From Rikenellaceae bacterium (lineage in GTDB: Bacteria; Bacteroidota; Bacteroidia; Bacteroidales; UBA932), in assembly GCA_900769145.1 (NCBI GenBank), contig CAAGFN010000117.1:1-30974 (forward strand): a DNA stretch of 30,974 nucleotides. The letters run 5' to 3'. The notes below the pieces were generated by a model. It made no database searches and was not told where the DNA came from. It saw only the letters and a program-made list of their open reading frames with translations. Positions 7,550 to 15,347 of this stretch are shown here, in pieces (within the stretch, counting starts at the first letter, position 1; each line of letters opens with the position of its first letter). Made by a program: the position numbers and the translations under genes.

Positions 7550-8899
7550 CTATCTGAACATTCTGTCAACTTCCTTGACTGCCCTCGGCAATGCGAATAC
7601 TACCACCCTGTCATAAGGTTCAATCACAGTGTCACCCACAGCGATAAGGGAATCATTGCCACGGATAATGCCACCGATGATTGCATCTTTAGGGAAATCA
7701 GTGTCTTTCAATGCTTTACGGGTAATTATACTGTCCGGAGCCACAATGTATTCGAGGATTTCAGCATCGGTTCCGCTCATGTATTTTATAAATCTCACCT
7801 TGTTGCTCAGGGTCATCTTGAAGATTTTTCCGGCGGTTATGAGCTTCTTGTTTATAACGGTGTCCACACCCATCTCCTCGGCCAGCCGGATATACTCAAT
7901 GTTCTCTACCTCCGCCACAGTCTTGCCGACTCCGAATCGCTTGGCAACTACGCAGGCGAGAATGTTGGCCTCATCGTTTCCGGTCACGGCCACGAATGCG
8001 TCGAAGTCCCTGATGTTCTCCTCTAGCAGGAAGTCGGAATTCCGGCCGTCACCATTGACCACCAGCACGTTGTCATCGGTATTCTCACTGAGTTCCAGAC
8101 ATCTGCGACGGTCCGAATCGATGACCTTGACAGTCTCCACCTGACGGCAGATTCCATTGGCCACCATCTCCCCTACGGCCCCGGCACCGAGAATCATGAC
8201 ATTGCGGATTTCAACATTGGTCTTTCCAAGGAAGTTCATAATCGGGCCAATGCCCTCCCTGGTAGTGATGATGAAGATGATGTCGTGATAACGCAGCCTG
8301 GTATTGTACTTCGGCATTATGGTCACATTGTCCCGCTGGATGCATGCCACCCTGAACGGAACCCCCATCGCTGCGGCGAACTCCGAGATTTTCATGTCGA
8401 TTACCGGCGAATCGTCTTCCAGTTTGAACACAGCCAGCTGGAGTTTTCCGCGTGCGAAATCCATGGAGTCGGTGGCAGCCGTGCGCTTGAGAATCGAGGT
8501 AATCTCGCCGGCAGCAATCTTTTCCGGATAGAACATCATGTCTATCCCCATCTCGGTGAACAGGAACTTGTTGTCGTAGGAAAGATACTCCTCGTCATTG
8601 ATTCTGGCACATACACGCTTGCAGCCCAGCCTCTTGGCGAGAAGGGCGCTGACAATGTTGACGTCCTGTGACTCAGCCGGATTGACGGCTATGAACAGGT
8701 CCGCATTCTCCACTCCGGCATCCTTCAGGACCTTGATGGAGGAGAGATTCCCGGTAATTGTCACCACATCGGCCGAGGTGGTGAGGCGGGCAAGCCTTTC
8801 GGCATCACAGTCTATGACCGTGATGTCATTGGCCTCGTTGCTGAGCATCTTGGCGAGATGTGAGCCGACTTCTCCGGCTCCTTCAATGATAATCTGCAT
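7550..8899 (-). CDS. trkA: Trk potassium uptake regulatory protein TrkA
   Basis: Cytoplasmic NAD(H)-binding subunit that gates the TrkH/TrkG potassium channel. 449 residues built as two tandem RCK units. The first Rossmann fold is MQIIIEGAGEVGSHLAKML with the acidic residue in VIDCDAERL. The second starts near residue 225 (RNVMILGAGAVGEMVANGI, then VIDSDRRRCLEL). Each is followed by a TrkA-C domain. The ATG at 8899 places the GxGxxG motif at the N-terminus; the frame opens 10 codons earlier, inside the glycosyltransferase gene, but those residues are not family-like. Its first 17 nt overlap the end of the upstream gene. No trkH is in the window, so the membrane subunit must be elsewhere. Confidence 0.95.
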   Translation of the reverse strand: MQIIIEGAGEVGSHLAKMLSNEANDITVIDCDAERLARLTTSADVVTITGNLSSIKVLKDAGVENADLFIAVNPAESQDVNIVSALLAKRLGCKRVCARINDEEYLSYDNKFLFTEMGIDMMFYPEKIAAGEITSILKRTAATDSMDFARGKLQLAVFKLEDDSPVIDMKISEFAAAMGVPFRVACIQRDNVTIMPKYNTRLRYHDIIFIITTREGIGPIMNFLGKTNVEIRNVMILGAGAVGEMVANGICRQVETVKVIDSDRRRCLELSENTDDNVLVVNGDGRNSDFLLEENIRDFDAFVAVTGNDEANILACVVAKRFGVGKTVAEVENIEYIRLAEEMGVDTVINKKLITAGKIFKMTLSNKVRFIKYMSGTDAEILEYIVAPDSIITRKALKDTDFPKDAIIGGIIRGNDSLIAVGDTVIEPYDRVVVFALPRAVKEVDRMFR

Positions 8900-9983
8900 A
8901 GCGAAGTTTTGAAAATATTTTCTTCCCATAAACCAATGTCTTCAGGACAATGCTTCCGGGCATTATTCCCCTTACTGCCGAATCCGGATGGCCGGCTGCG
9001 AACGCCCCAACTTCCTGTGCCGAAGGCCAATTTCCCAGTTTCCTGAACTCGGAATGAGCCTCGACCACTGCCCTGAACGAAGCAATATCAGCCTTCAACA
9101 GATATGCCAATGCGGCGGCCCCGTCCACCATCATCCTGAGAAATATTCTCCTGCGAGCCTTCCTGCAGGCCTTCCGTGCGGCCACGGCAGGTTCCAGTCC
9201 GGAATTGAGCAACCTGATGGCAAAGGTGCGGGCCAGATTGTTCTGAAGCATCAGCAGGTTGTTACGGAAATTGAACTTCAGCTTCCTCGGTGATGTCTGG
9301 GGCAATGTTCCTCCTCCAATGTGCCAGACCTTGGATTCGGGCACTATTCTTACAGCATATCCCTCCAGCTGGAGCCTCCAGCAGAAGTCTATTTCCTCCA
9401 TGTGGGCGAAAAAGCGGTCATCCAGGCCTCCCAACTTGCGGAACAGCCCGCTTCTAATGGCAAGGCAGGCCCCGCTGGCCCACATCACATCTCGTGGGGC
9501 ATTGTCATATTGGCCCTCGTCCTTCTCCACCTTGCCGGGCACACGCCCTCTGCAGAACGGAAATCCGAGACTGTCAATATAGCCCCCGGCTGCTCCCGCA
9601 TACTCGAATGACTTCCTGTCATGCCAGGACATTATCTTCGGGGCGCAGGCGCCCACTTCCGGGCAGTTCTCCATTGTCCTGAGGATCGGGGCGAGCCAGT
9701 CCACAGGCACCTCCACATCAGTATTCAGCAGGATGAAGCAGTCTGCATCAACCGGCGCCAGTCCCCTGTCATAACCGCCTGTAAAGCCATAATTCCTGTC
9801 AAGCCTGATGGTTCTGATGTCTGGAAACTCCTTCTCCATCATCTCCATCGAGCCGTCAGTGGAAGCATTGTCAATGACAATTATCTCAGCGTCCTCCCCC
9901 TCCGTCGATGCTATCAGCGGAGGCAGGAATCGTCTGAGATAATCGACTGTATTCCAGTTCAATATGGCAATGGCGGTATGCAT
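8883..9983 (-). CDS. Family 2 glycosyltransferase
   Basis: 366-residue GT-A fold glycosyltransferase. It opens with AIAILNWNTVDYLRRFLPPL, then VIDNASTDGS (36-45) and LLNTDVEV (85-92, the DxD-like nucleotide-sugar/metal site). Later come MWASGACLAIRSGLFRKLGGLDDRFFAHMEEIDFCWRLQ and the GGGTLPQTSPRKLKFNFRNNLLML segment of rhamnosyl- and related transferases. The C-terminal ~120 residues are partly hydrophobic (MMVDGAAALAYLLKA) and may touch the membrane. Such enzymes build surface polysaccharide or glycolipids; donor and acceptor are unknown. It lies 6 nt after the SlyD-like gene and overlaps trkA by 17 nt, so it is cotranscribed with housekeeping genes rather than with a polysaccharide cluster. 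Confidence 0.88.
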   Translation of the reverse strand: MHTAIAILNWNTVDYLRRFLPPLIASTEGEDAEIIVIDNASTDGSMEMMEKEFPDIRTIRLDRNYGFTGGYDRGLAPVDADCFILLNTDVEVPVDWLAPILRTMENCPEVGACAPKIMSWHDRKSFEYAGAAGGYIDSLGFPFCRGRVPGKVEKDEGQYDNAPRDVMWASGACLAIRSGLFRKLGGLDDRFFAHMEEIDFCWRLQLEGYAVRIVPESKVWHIGGGTLPQTSPRKLKFNFRNNLLMLQNNLARTFAIRLLNSGLEPAVAARKACRKARRRIFLRMMVDGAAALAYLLKADIASFRAVVEAHSEFRKLGNWPSAQEVGAFAAGHPDSAVRGIMPGSIVLKTLVYGKKIFSKLRYADYH

Positions 9984-9989
9984 TGCCGC

Positions 9990-10646
9990 TTAATTTTCGT
10001 GATGGCAGCAGCCCTCGTGGCCATCTCCGTGGCATCCGCAGCCATCGTGGCCTTCCCCGTGATGGCAGTCGCAGCCGTCACCGCAGCCATCCTCGCCGCA
10101 GCCGCAGCCTTCTTCTCCGTGACAGCCGCCGTGGCAGCCTCCGGAGCAATGACAATCGTGAGGAAGATACTCCCCGTGCAGGCCTTCTGTAAGTTCCTTC
10201 TCGGTAGCCTCCCTTACGGAGATGACTTTACCCTTGAAATTCAATGTCTTGCCGGCCATCTGGTGATTGAAGTCCATCACCACGATGCCGTCACGGAGTT
10301 CCTTCACGACTCCTTTCTCCACCATTCCGGCAGAGTTGAGCATAGGAATCATATTGCCCACGAAAAGCATCTGCCTCTGCACCTCCCCATTGATGGTGAA
10401 TGCTGTCTCAGGCAGTTCAATGACTAATTTAGGGTCATATTCGCCATATCCCTCCTCCGGGCTCAATGTAAATGCGAACTCATCGCCCGCAGCCTTGCCC
10501 TCAAGTTCGCTCTCGAACTTCGGCAGCAGCATTTTCGTCCCGTGGATGTAGTCAAGCGGTCTTTCCTCTCCCGCCCTGTCCACAATATTTCCGTCAACCT
10601 CAAGCTCATAGCTCAGCTCGACTACTTTGTTGGTTCCTATTTCCAT
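9990..10646 (-). CDS. slyD: SlyD-type FKBP peptidyl-prolyl isomerase with Cys/His metal-binding tail
   Basis: 218-residue cytoplasmic chaperone/isomerase. The FKBP domain is split by an insert-in-flap domain: VELSYELEVDGNIVDRA, then LDYIHGTKMLLPKFESELEGKAAGDEF, the flap domain about 65-128, then VVMDFNHQMAGKTLNFKGKVISVREAT. This is the SlyD arrangement, in which the flap binds unfolded chains. From residue 163 the tail is extremely rich in metal ligands: I count 13 Cys and 11 His in the last 56 residues, in CxC, CHxxC and HH clusters. E. coli SlyD has a shorter tail that binds Ni and serves hydrogenase maturation. The metal here is unknown, and no hydrogenase or urease gene is visible. The gene starts 4 nt after glpT. 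Confidence 0.93.
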   Translation of the reverse strand: MEIGTNKVVELSYELEVDGNIVDRAGEERPLDYIHGTKMLLPKFESELEGKAAGDEFAFTLSPEEGYGEYDPKLVIELPETAFTINGEVQRQMLFVGNMIPMLNSAGMVEKGVVKELRDGIVVMDFNHQMAGKTLNFKGKVISVREATEKELTEGLHGEYLPHDCHCSGGCHGGCHGEEGCGCGEDGCGDGCDCHHGEGHDGCGCHGDGHEGCCHHEN

Positions 10647-10650
10647 ATTT

Positions 10651-12072
10651 TTATTCAGTTACTGTCTTTTCTGATTTCCAAGTCAATGCGCAGAGGAGCA
10701 CGGCGAGACCGCTGGCCACTGCGAGCATAAGGAATGTAGCTTGCCAGCCTGCGTGCTGGGCTACTCCGCCCATGAGAATCTTGGAAAGAATCGCATCTCC
10801 GAAGAGGTATCCGAAGAGGCCGACGAAGCCCGCCGCTGTACCTGCCGCATTCTTCGGAACCAGGTTAAGCGCCTGGATACCAATCATTGCGACAGGGCCG
10901 TAGATGCAGAATCCCACAAGAATCAATGCGAAGAATATCAGGCCCTTGGCCATTGATAGATAAGCCGCGCTGCCCACTTCCGCAAACATTCCGGCGATGT
11001 TCCCTGCCTGCCAGTAAATCAATGTTCCGATGAGGACAAGGCTCATGAAAATAACATTCGGAGGGGTGCATCTTCCCTTGAAGAACCGTGCGGAAATCCA
11101 TCCGCAGATGATGGTTCCGAAAATTCCGGCGTAGTTATGGAGAGAGAATGCGAGATTGCTCTGCTCGGCTGACATCAGGCCGGACTCCTGGAGATAAATC
11201 GGTGCCCAGTCACCCACGCCGTAGCGTACCATATATACGAAGGCATTGGCGAAGGCGATGACCCAGAGGAGTTTGTTCTTGAAAATATAGTCAACGAAGA
11301 GGGTCTTGAAAGGAATCTTCTCGGTATCCTTGACCTTGGACTTCACTCCTGAATAGTCGTTCCTGTACTCATTGATGGACGGGAGTCCGCAGGACTGTGG
11401 CGTATCCCTGATGAGCCACCAGCATACTGCTGCAATGATGAGGGCCACTACGGCCGGGAGAATGAAGGCTCCCCTCCAGGATGCGGATGCAGGCATTCCC
11501 GCAAACACGATAAATGACATTCCGGCAGTAGCGAGAAGGCCGAGGGAACCGCTTCCGAATGTGTGGGAAGTGTTCCATACGGACATCTTGAAACTTCTCT
11601 CATTCTGGCTGAACCAGTGGGCCATTATTCGTCCGCAAGGAGGCCAGCCCATACCGGAGAGCCATCCCACTACGAGCATCAGCACGAATACGATGGCAAT
11701 ATTGAGCATCGGAGTGGCAGGGCTGTAAGGAATGATGCCTGTGATAATCATCATCAATGCGGAGAACACGAGTCCTACAACGAGGAATTTCCTCGCATCC
11801 GAGCGGTCCGAGATGCTGCCCATGATGAACTTGCTGAAAGCGTAGGCAATTGACACTGCGGACATTGCAATACCTATTCCAGCCTTGTCAAGAAGCCCGT
11901 TCTCTATCATTCCCGGTGCTGCAAGTGAGAGATTCTTGCGGACAAGATAATAACCGGCGTAGCCGAGGAAGGCTCCGAGGAAGACCTTCCATCTCATTGA
12001 GTTGTAAACCTTCGGAATTTTCTCTGACGGAAGCAGCGGCTTCTGTGCAGGCGGATCAAAAAATCTGGCCAT
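10651..12072 (-). CDS. glpT: Glycerol-3-phosphate:phosphate antiporter family (GlpT-like MFS)
   Basis: 473-residue, 12-helix transporter of the organophosphate:phosphate antiporter family. It is strikingly close to E. coli GlpT in several blocks: GYAGYYLVRKN with Arg45, AYAFSKFIMGSISDRSD, GWLSGMGWPPCGR, RDTPQSCGLPSINEYRND and VRYGVGDWAPIYL with Arg282. In GlpT the two arginines clamp the substrate phosphate, and a histidine (here His169, in NTSHTFGSG) takes part in binding. Glycerol 3-phosphate in exchange for phosphate is therefore the likely activity; a related sugar phosphate cannot be excluded. It is the first gene of a tight five-gene run and has a good promoter preceded by a tandem palindromic repeat. 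No glycerol metabolism gene is nearby. Confidence 0.9.
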   Translation of the reverse strand: MARFFDPPAQKPLLPSEKIPKVYNSMRWKVFLGAFLGYAGYYLVRKNLSLAAPGMIENGLLDKAGIGIAMSAVSIAYAFSKFIMGSISDRSDARKFLVVGLVFSALMMIITGIIPYSPATPMLNIAIVFVLMLVVGWLSGMGWPPCGRIMAHWFSQNERSFKMSVWNTSHTFGSGSLGLLATAGMSFIVFAGMPASASWRGAFILPAVVALIIAAVCWWLIRDTPQSCGLPSINEYRNDYSGVKSKVKDTEKIPFKTLFVDYIFKNKLLWVIAFANAFVYMVRYGVGDWAPIYLQESGLMSAEQSNLAFSLHNYAGIFGTIICGWISARFFKGRCTPPNVIFMSLVLIGTLIYWQAGNIAGMFAEVGSAAYLSMAKGLIFFALILVGFCIYGPVAMIGIQALNLVPKNAAGTAAGFVGLFGYLFGDAILSKILMGGVAQHAGWQATFLMLAVASGLAVLLCALTWKSEKTVTE

Positions 12073-12095
12073 TATTCTAGTTTTTGGTTATTTTC

Positions 12096-12119
12096 CTTTC
12101 GAAACTTTCGAAACGAAAG
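12096..12119. repeat. Tandem palindromic repeat at the glpT transcription start
   Basis: Plus strand: two direct copies of CTTTCGAAA (12096-12104 and 12105-12113), each containing the palindrome TTTCGAAA, followed by CGAAAG. The whole block is also an inverted repeat (CTTTCG outer arm with CGAAAG). It begins directly after the -7 element and covers the expected transcription start, a usual place for a repressor operator. It could instead fold as a 5' RNA hairpin. Confidence 0.5.
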
Positions 12120-12151
12120 CAAATTTACGATTATTCCTTCAATAAACCAAA
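12120..12151 (-). promoter_or_regulatory. Bacteroidetes-type promoter for the glpT operon
   Basis: Minus strand: TTTG (12151-12148), 20-nt spacer, TAAATTTG (12127-12120). Both elements and the spacing match the Bacteroidetes consensus. Transcription would start near 12115, giving a UTR of about 43 nt. Confidence 0.7.
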
Positions 12152-12158
12152 ACTCCGG

Positions 12159-13064
12159 CTATCTGTATCCTAGCAGATAGGAAATAACGGCCATGCGGAC
12201 ATACATTCCGTTGCGTGCCTGCTCGAAATAATAGGCGTAAGGTGTGGAATCAACGTCAGTGGCGATTTCGGTGACTCTCGGGAGAGGGTGGAGAATCCTC
12301 ATGTTCGGCTTCACGCCCGTGAGCATATCGGCCGTCAGTTCGTACACATCCTTGACTCTTTCATAGTCAGCCTTGTCAGGGAATCTCTCCTGCTGGACTC
12401 TCGTCATATAGAGGATGTCGCAATCATTGAGATGAGCCTCCAGGGACTCTGTCTCCTCATAAGGTATGTTCTTGCTGTCCAGGAATTTCAGATATTTGGA
12501 CGGCATCTTTAGCTCTTCCGGGGCAGTGAATATGAACTTCGAATCAAAATCCGACATTGCCTCGGAGAGGGAATGTACTGTCCTGCCGTATTTCAGGTCA
12601 CCTACCATATTGATTGTCAGCCCATCAAGCGTGCCCTGGGTCTGGCGGATAGTGTACATATCCAGGAGGGTCTGGGTCGGATGCTGGTTGGATCCGTCTC
12701 CTGCATTCACGACAGGCACCGGGGATACTCCGGCAGCAATGGCGGCAGCGCCCTCTACAGGATGACGCATCACAATCATATCCACATAATTGGAGACGAT
12801 TTTGATGGTGTCCTCCAGGGTTTCCCCCTTGGAAACGCTGGTATTCTTGGCATCAGGAAATCCTATAACCCTGGCTCCCAGACGGTTGACAGCAGCCTCG
12901 AACGACAGCCTCGTCCTGGTGGACGGTTCGAAGAAAAGGCAGGCTATGACCTTGCCGGCAAGAAAATTCTGCTCCCTGTTCTGTTCGAACTCCCTTGCCA
13001 CATCAAGAATGTGCAGAATCTCATCCTTCGTGAAATCCTTAATTGAAATTAGACTCTTAGGCAT
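12159..13064 (-). CDS. pyrB: Aspartate carbamoyltransferase catalytic chain
   Basis: Condenses carbamoyl phosphate with aspartate, the committed step of pyrimidine synthesis. 301 residues, normal for the catalytic chain. Signatures are present: FFEPSTRTRLSFE (STRTR at 48-52, carbamoyl phosphate site), the SVSKGE loop (76-81), NAGDGSNQHPTQTLLD (120-135) and LHPLPRVTEI (258-267). It starts 21 nt after the yigZ stop and should be read from the yigZ promoter. In many Bacteroidetes pyrB is directly followed by pyrI, the regulatory chain. Here the next 86 bp hold no ORF, only the glpT promoter region, so a PyrI partner would have to be encoded elsewhere. Confidence 0.97.
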   Translation of the reverse strand: MPKSLISIKDFTKDEILHILDVAREFEQNREQNFLAGKVIACLFFEPSTRTRLSFEAAVNRLGARVIGFPDAKNTSVSKGETLEDTIKIVSNYVDMIVMRHPVEGAAAIAAGVSPVPVVNAGDGSNQHPTQTLLDMYTIRQTQGTLDGLTINMVGDLKYGRTVHSLSEAMSDFDSKFIFTAPEELKMPSKYLKFLDSKNIPYEETESLEAHLNDCDILYMTRVQQERFPDKADYERVKDVYELTADMLTGVKPNMRILHPLPRVTEIATDVDSTPYAYYFEQARNGMYVRMAVISYLLGYR

Positions 13065-13085
13065 AATAACTATAATTGTAAGTTT

Positions 13086-13718
13086 TCATTCATCGTTTTC
13101 ATTACCGGCCAGTGAGCATCCCGCTATCTTCGACACCCTTTCGAGAAAAGCCTTCTCCACCGAGAGCCTTACAGAGAGGTCAAGACGGCATTCAGCCCCG
13201 AAGTCCTGTCCCTTCTGCTCCAGGCCCATATCCTTGACCATCTTCATCACATCGTTCATCTCCATATATCCGAAACTCAGGGAATAGCGTCTTGAGGCAA
13301 TCTTGGTCACTATTTCAGCATTGGCAATTGCGTCCGCCGAGGAGGTCTTGTAGGCGCGGATAAGGCCCGGGATGCCCAGTTTGATGCCGCCGAAATATCT
13401 CACTACCACTATAAGAATGTCGCTGAGGCCATTGGAATCAATCTGCCCCAGGATTGGGCGTCCGGCGGAAGAAGAAGGTTCGCCATCGTCATTGGCACGG
13501 AACAATTCGCCCTTCCAGCCTATTCTGTAGGCATAGCAATGATGGCGCGCATCGTGGTATTCTTTCTTGAGGGAGGTGACGATATCCCTGACCTCAGCCT
13601 CGGTCTCTACCGGGTAGGCAAGGGCTATGAAGCGGCTTCCGTTGTCCTTGAAAAGGCCTTCGGACGGGCCGGAGATGCTTCTGTATGTATCAATAATCTG
13701 CGATACTCCGTCTTCCAT
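13086..13718 (-). CDS. yigZ: YigZ/IMPACT family protein
   Basis: 210-residue protein of the YigZ/IMPACT family. The N-terminal domain carries the family signature HCYAYRIGW...NDDGEPSSSAGRPILGQI, followed by SDILIVVVRYFGGIKLGIPGLIRAYKTSSADAI. The C-terminal ~70 residues match the small ferredoxin-like second domain of YigZ. The biochemical role is unsettled; eukaryotic IMPACT binds Gcn1 and affects translation control. I start at ATG 13718 (MEDGVSQIIDTYRSISGPSEGLFKDNGSRFIA...). The frame continues 32 codons upstream through the promoter, but those residues are not family-like. A good promoter sits only 5 nt before this ATG. The gene is cotranscribed with pyrB. Confidence 0.9.
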   Translation of the reverse strand: MEDGVSQIIDTYRSISGPSEGLFKDNGSRFIALAYPVETEAEVRDIVTSLKKEYHDARHHCYAYRIGWKGELFRANDDGEPSSSAGRPILGQIDSNGLSDILIVVVRYFGGIKLGIPGLIRAYKTSSADAIANAEIVTKIASRRYSLSFGYMEMNDVMKMVKDMGLEQKGQDFGAECRLDLSVRLSVEKAFLERVSKIAGCSLAGNENDE

Positions 13719-13723
13719 AAGTT

Positions 13724-13754
13724 CAAAATTAGTTAAAACCTCGATATTATGCAA
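13724..13754 (-). promoter_or_regulatory. Promoter of yigZ-pyrB, very close to the start codon
   Basis: Minus strand: TTG (13754-13752), 20-nt spacer, TAATTTTG (13731-13724). It fits the Bacteroidetes consensus. The last base of the -7 element is 5 nt from the yigZ ATG, so the transcript would be leaderless or nearly so. Confidence 0.55.
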
Positions 13755-13772
13755 TGGAAAAGAAATATTTTG

Positions 13773-13780
13773 TAAATTTG
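13773..13780 (+). promoter_or_regulatory. Likely -7 element for the pRiA4b-like gene and miaA
   Basis: TAAATTTG matches TAnnTTTG in the 118-bp divergent gap. A -33 element at the normal distance would overlap that of yigZ on the other strand; no clear TTG is seen. Transcription would begin near 13786, just before a hairpin. Confidence 0.5.
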
Positions 13781-13791
13781 CATCCGCAAAA

Positions 13792-13813
13792 TGGAGTCGG
13801 CGACATGACTCCA
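13792..13813 (+). other. Hairpin at the 5' end of the pRiA4b-like gene transcript
   Basis: TGGAGTC (13792-13798) and GACTCCA (13807-13813) form a perfect 7-bp stem around GGCGACAT. It begins a few bases after the predicted start and ends 23 nt before the ATG. It may stabilise the mRNA or bind a regulator. A 5-codon ORF (ATG 13791) runs through it. Confidence 0.45.
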
Positions 13814-13836
13814 CAACAACTAGCTTATCAAAGAAT

Positions 13837-14448
13837 ATGATTCTCAGATTCAGAGTATCCCTGCCGGGAATAAAGGGTTTTGCACGTGTTTATGAGCTCA
13901 AGTCCACGACTACGCTCTATGAGTTCCACAAGATAATGAGGGATGATATGCACTTCCCTCACGACCAGCTTATCCAGTTCAAAGGTCTTGACGAGGAGGG
14001 CGAGCTCGTCGCAAGATACGGTATGTTCGACCTCGGTGCCGGGGCTGCCGACGAGGTGAGCGTGGCCGATACCGTGAAGAAAGGCATTGCCTCTTTCTGC
14101 TATTTCTACAACGTGACAGACAGGAAGAGCGTAATTGTGACATACGAAGGCGAGGTGGAAGCCGTACCCGGCCGCGTCTATCCGGCCCTGGTCGAGGTAA
14201 AGGGTCCGGATCCGGAGGCATTTGAGAACGGATACGTGGCCTACGAGGACCTGCCGGACGAGCAGAAGCATCTTCCGGGGGAAAACTCCGGCTGGGGCAA
14301 GGATGCCGACGGGGATGATGACGACGACCTGGACGACATTGACCTCGAGGACGATGATGACGATGATGATGACGATGTAAAGGACAAGGTCATGGATGAT
14401 GACGAGGAGGATATCATCTTCGACGGTTCAGAGGACCTGACTCTTTAG
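13837..14448 (+). CDS. pRiA4b ORF-3-like domain protein with acidic tail
   Basis: 203-residue protein of unknown role. Residues 1 to about 145 resemble the plasmid pRiA4b ORF-3-like domain: FRVSLPGIKGFARVYELKSTTTLYEFHKIMRDDMHFPHDQLIQF, then Y-x-YNVTDRKSVIVTYEGEVEAVPGRVYPALVEVKGPDPEAF. From residue 158 on the chain is mostly Asp and Glu, including an unbroken run of nine Asp (172-180), encoded by a GAT/GAC-rich tract. Such tails are disordered and may bind cations or basic partners, such as ribosomal proteins. I start at ATG 13837, just before MILRFRVSLPG; upstream residues are not family-like and overlap yigZ. It precedes miaA by 23 nt, a pairing I recall from other Bacteroidales, which makes a mobile-element origin unlikely. 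Confidence 0.8.
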   Translation: MILRFRVSLPGIKGFARVYELKSTTTLYEFHKIMRDDMHFPHDQLIQFKGLDEEGELVARYGMFDLGAGAADEVSVADTVKKGIASFCYFYNVTDRKSVIVTYEGEVEAVPGRVYPALVEVKGPDPEAFENGYVAYEDLPDEQKHLPGENSGWGKDADGDDDDDLDDIDLEDDDDDDDDDVKDKVMDDDEEDIIFDGSEDLTL

Positions 14449-14471
14449 CCACGCCTGCCCCGGTACGCAGG

Positions 14472-15332
14472 ATGAAGAGGAAGCTCATAATTGTCACAGG
14501 GCCTACCGCCGTGGGAAAGACTGACTACAGCATCAGTCTCGCCGTGAAGTACGGTTCACCCGTGATTTCCTGCGACTCCAGACAGATATACAGGGAAATG
14601 TCAATAGGGACCGCAGTCCCGGATGCTTCACAGCTTGCCGCCGTGAAGCATTATTTTATCCAATGCCGTTCAGTCACTGAGAATTACACTGCCGGAGATT
14701 ATGAAATCGAGGCTATTCCTCTCATAGAAAGTCTTTTCAATGAGGGCCGCGAGGTGCTGGTAATGTCCGGAGGCTCGGGTTTTTACGTGGATGCGATATG
14801 TCATGGTCTGGATGCCCTCCCGGATGCCGATCCGACCAGAAGGGCTGAACTGACTGCAAGGCTTGCGGAGGAGGGAGTGGAGTCCCTTTCCGAGGAGCTG
14901 AGACGTCTTGACCCTGTGAGCTGGGCCGCCATAGACATCCGCAACGGTCACCGCGTTGTCCGGGCCATAGAAGTGTTTCTCCAGACCGGCAAGCCGTTCG
15001 TGTCCTTCAAGCTCACGGAGCCGAAGCCCCGCTCTTTCGACATTGAGAAAATATGCCTTACAAGGCCACGGGAGATACTTTACGACCGCATTGACCGCAG
15101 GGTTTTGAAAATGATTGACGAGGGCCTGGTCGATGAGGTGCGCTCGCTGTCTGGTTTCCGCAACCAGCCGGCCCTCCGCACGGTCGGATACAAGGAAATC
15201 TTCGACTATCTGGACGGCAGCATTCCACTGGACGAAGCCATCCGCCTGATACAGCGAAACACCAGGCATTATGCCAAAAAGCAACTTACCTGGTGGAAAC
15301 GCGACCCTGCCGTCAGGTGGGTGGAATTATAA
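14472..15332 (+). CDS. miaA: tRNA dimethylallyltransferase
   Basis: Transfers a dimethylallyl group to A37 of tRNAs that read UNN codons, including tRNA-Phe and tRNA-Tyr. 286 residues, at the short end for MiaA. The N-terminal P-loop GPTAVGKT (10-17) is followed by VISCDSRQIYREMSIGTA, which holds the catalytic Asp and recognition residues. Later come the MSGGSGFYVDAI segment, the helical insert, and RNTRHYAKKQLTWWKRD, the standard C-terminal motif. It is read with the acidic pRiA4b-like gene and faces pfkA convergently with a 15-bp gap. I see no hairpin terminator in that gap. Confidence 0.96.
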   Translation: MKRKLIIVTGPTAVGKTDYSISLAVKYGSPVISCDSRQIYREMSIGTAVPDASQLAAVKHYFIQCRSVTENYTAGDYEIEAIPLIESLFNEGREVLVMSGGSGFYVDAICHGLDALPDADPTRRAELTARLAEEGVESLSEELRRLDPVSWAAIDIRNGHRVVRAIEVFLQTGKPFVSFKLTEPKPRSFDIEKICLTRPREILYDRIDRRVLKMIDEGLVDEVRSLSGFRNQPALRTVGYKEIFDYLDGSIPLDEAIRLIQRNTRHYAKKQLTWWKRDPAVRWVEL

Positions 15333-15347
15333 ATCAATTTCTTGTTT

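Noticed and set aside
9621..10427. 268-codon plus-strand frame with a hydrophobic Ala/Val-rich stretch
   Set aside because: It is the antisense of the SlyD-type gene and the start of the glycosyltransferase; the hydrophobic part is the complement of the repetitive Cys/His/Gly codons.
14310..14400. GAT/GAC-rich low-complexity tract that could pass for a tandem repeat
   Set aside because: It is in frame and simply encodes the acidic tail; no regular repeat unit longer than a codon is evident.
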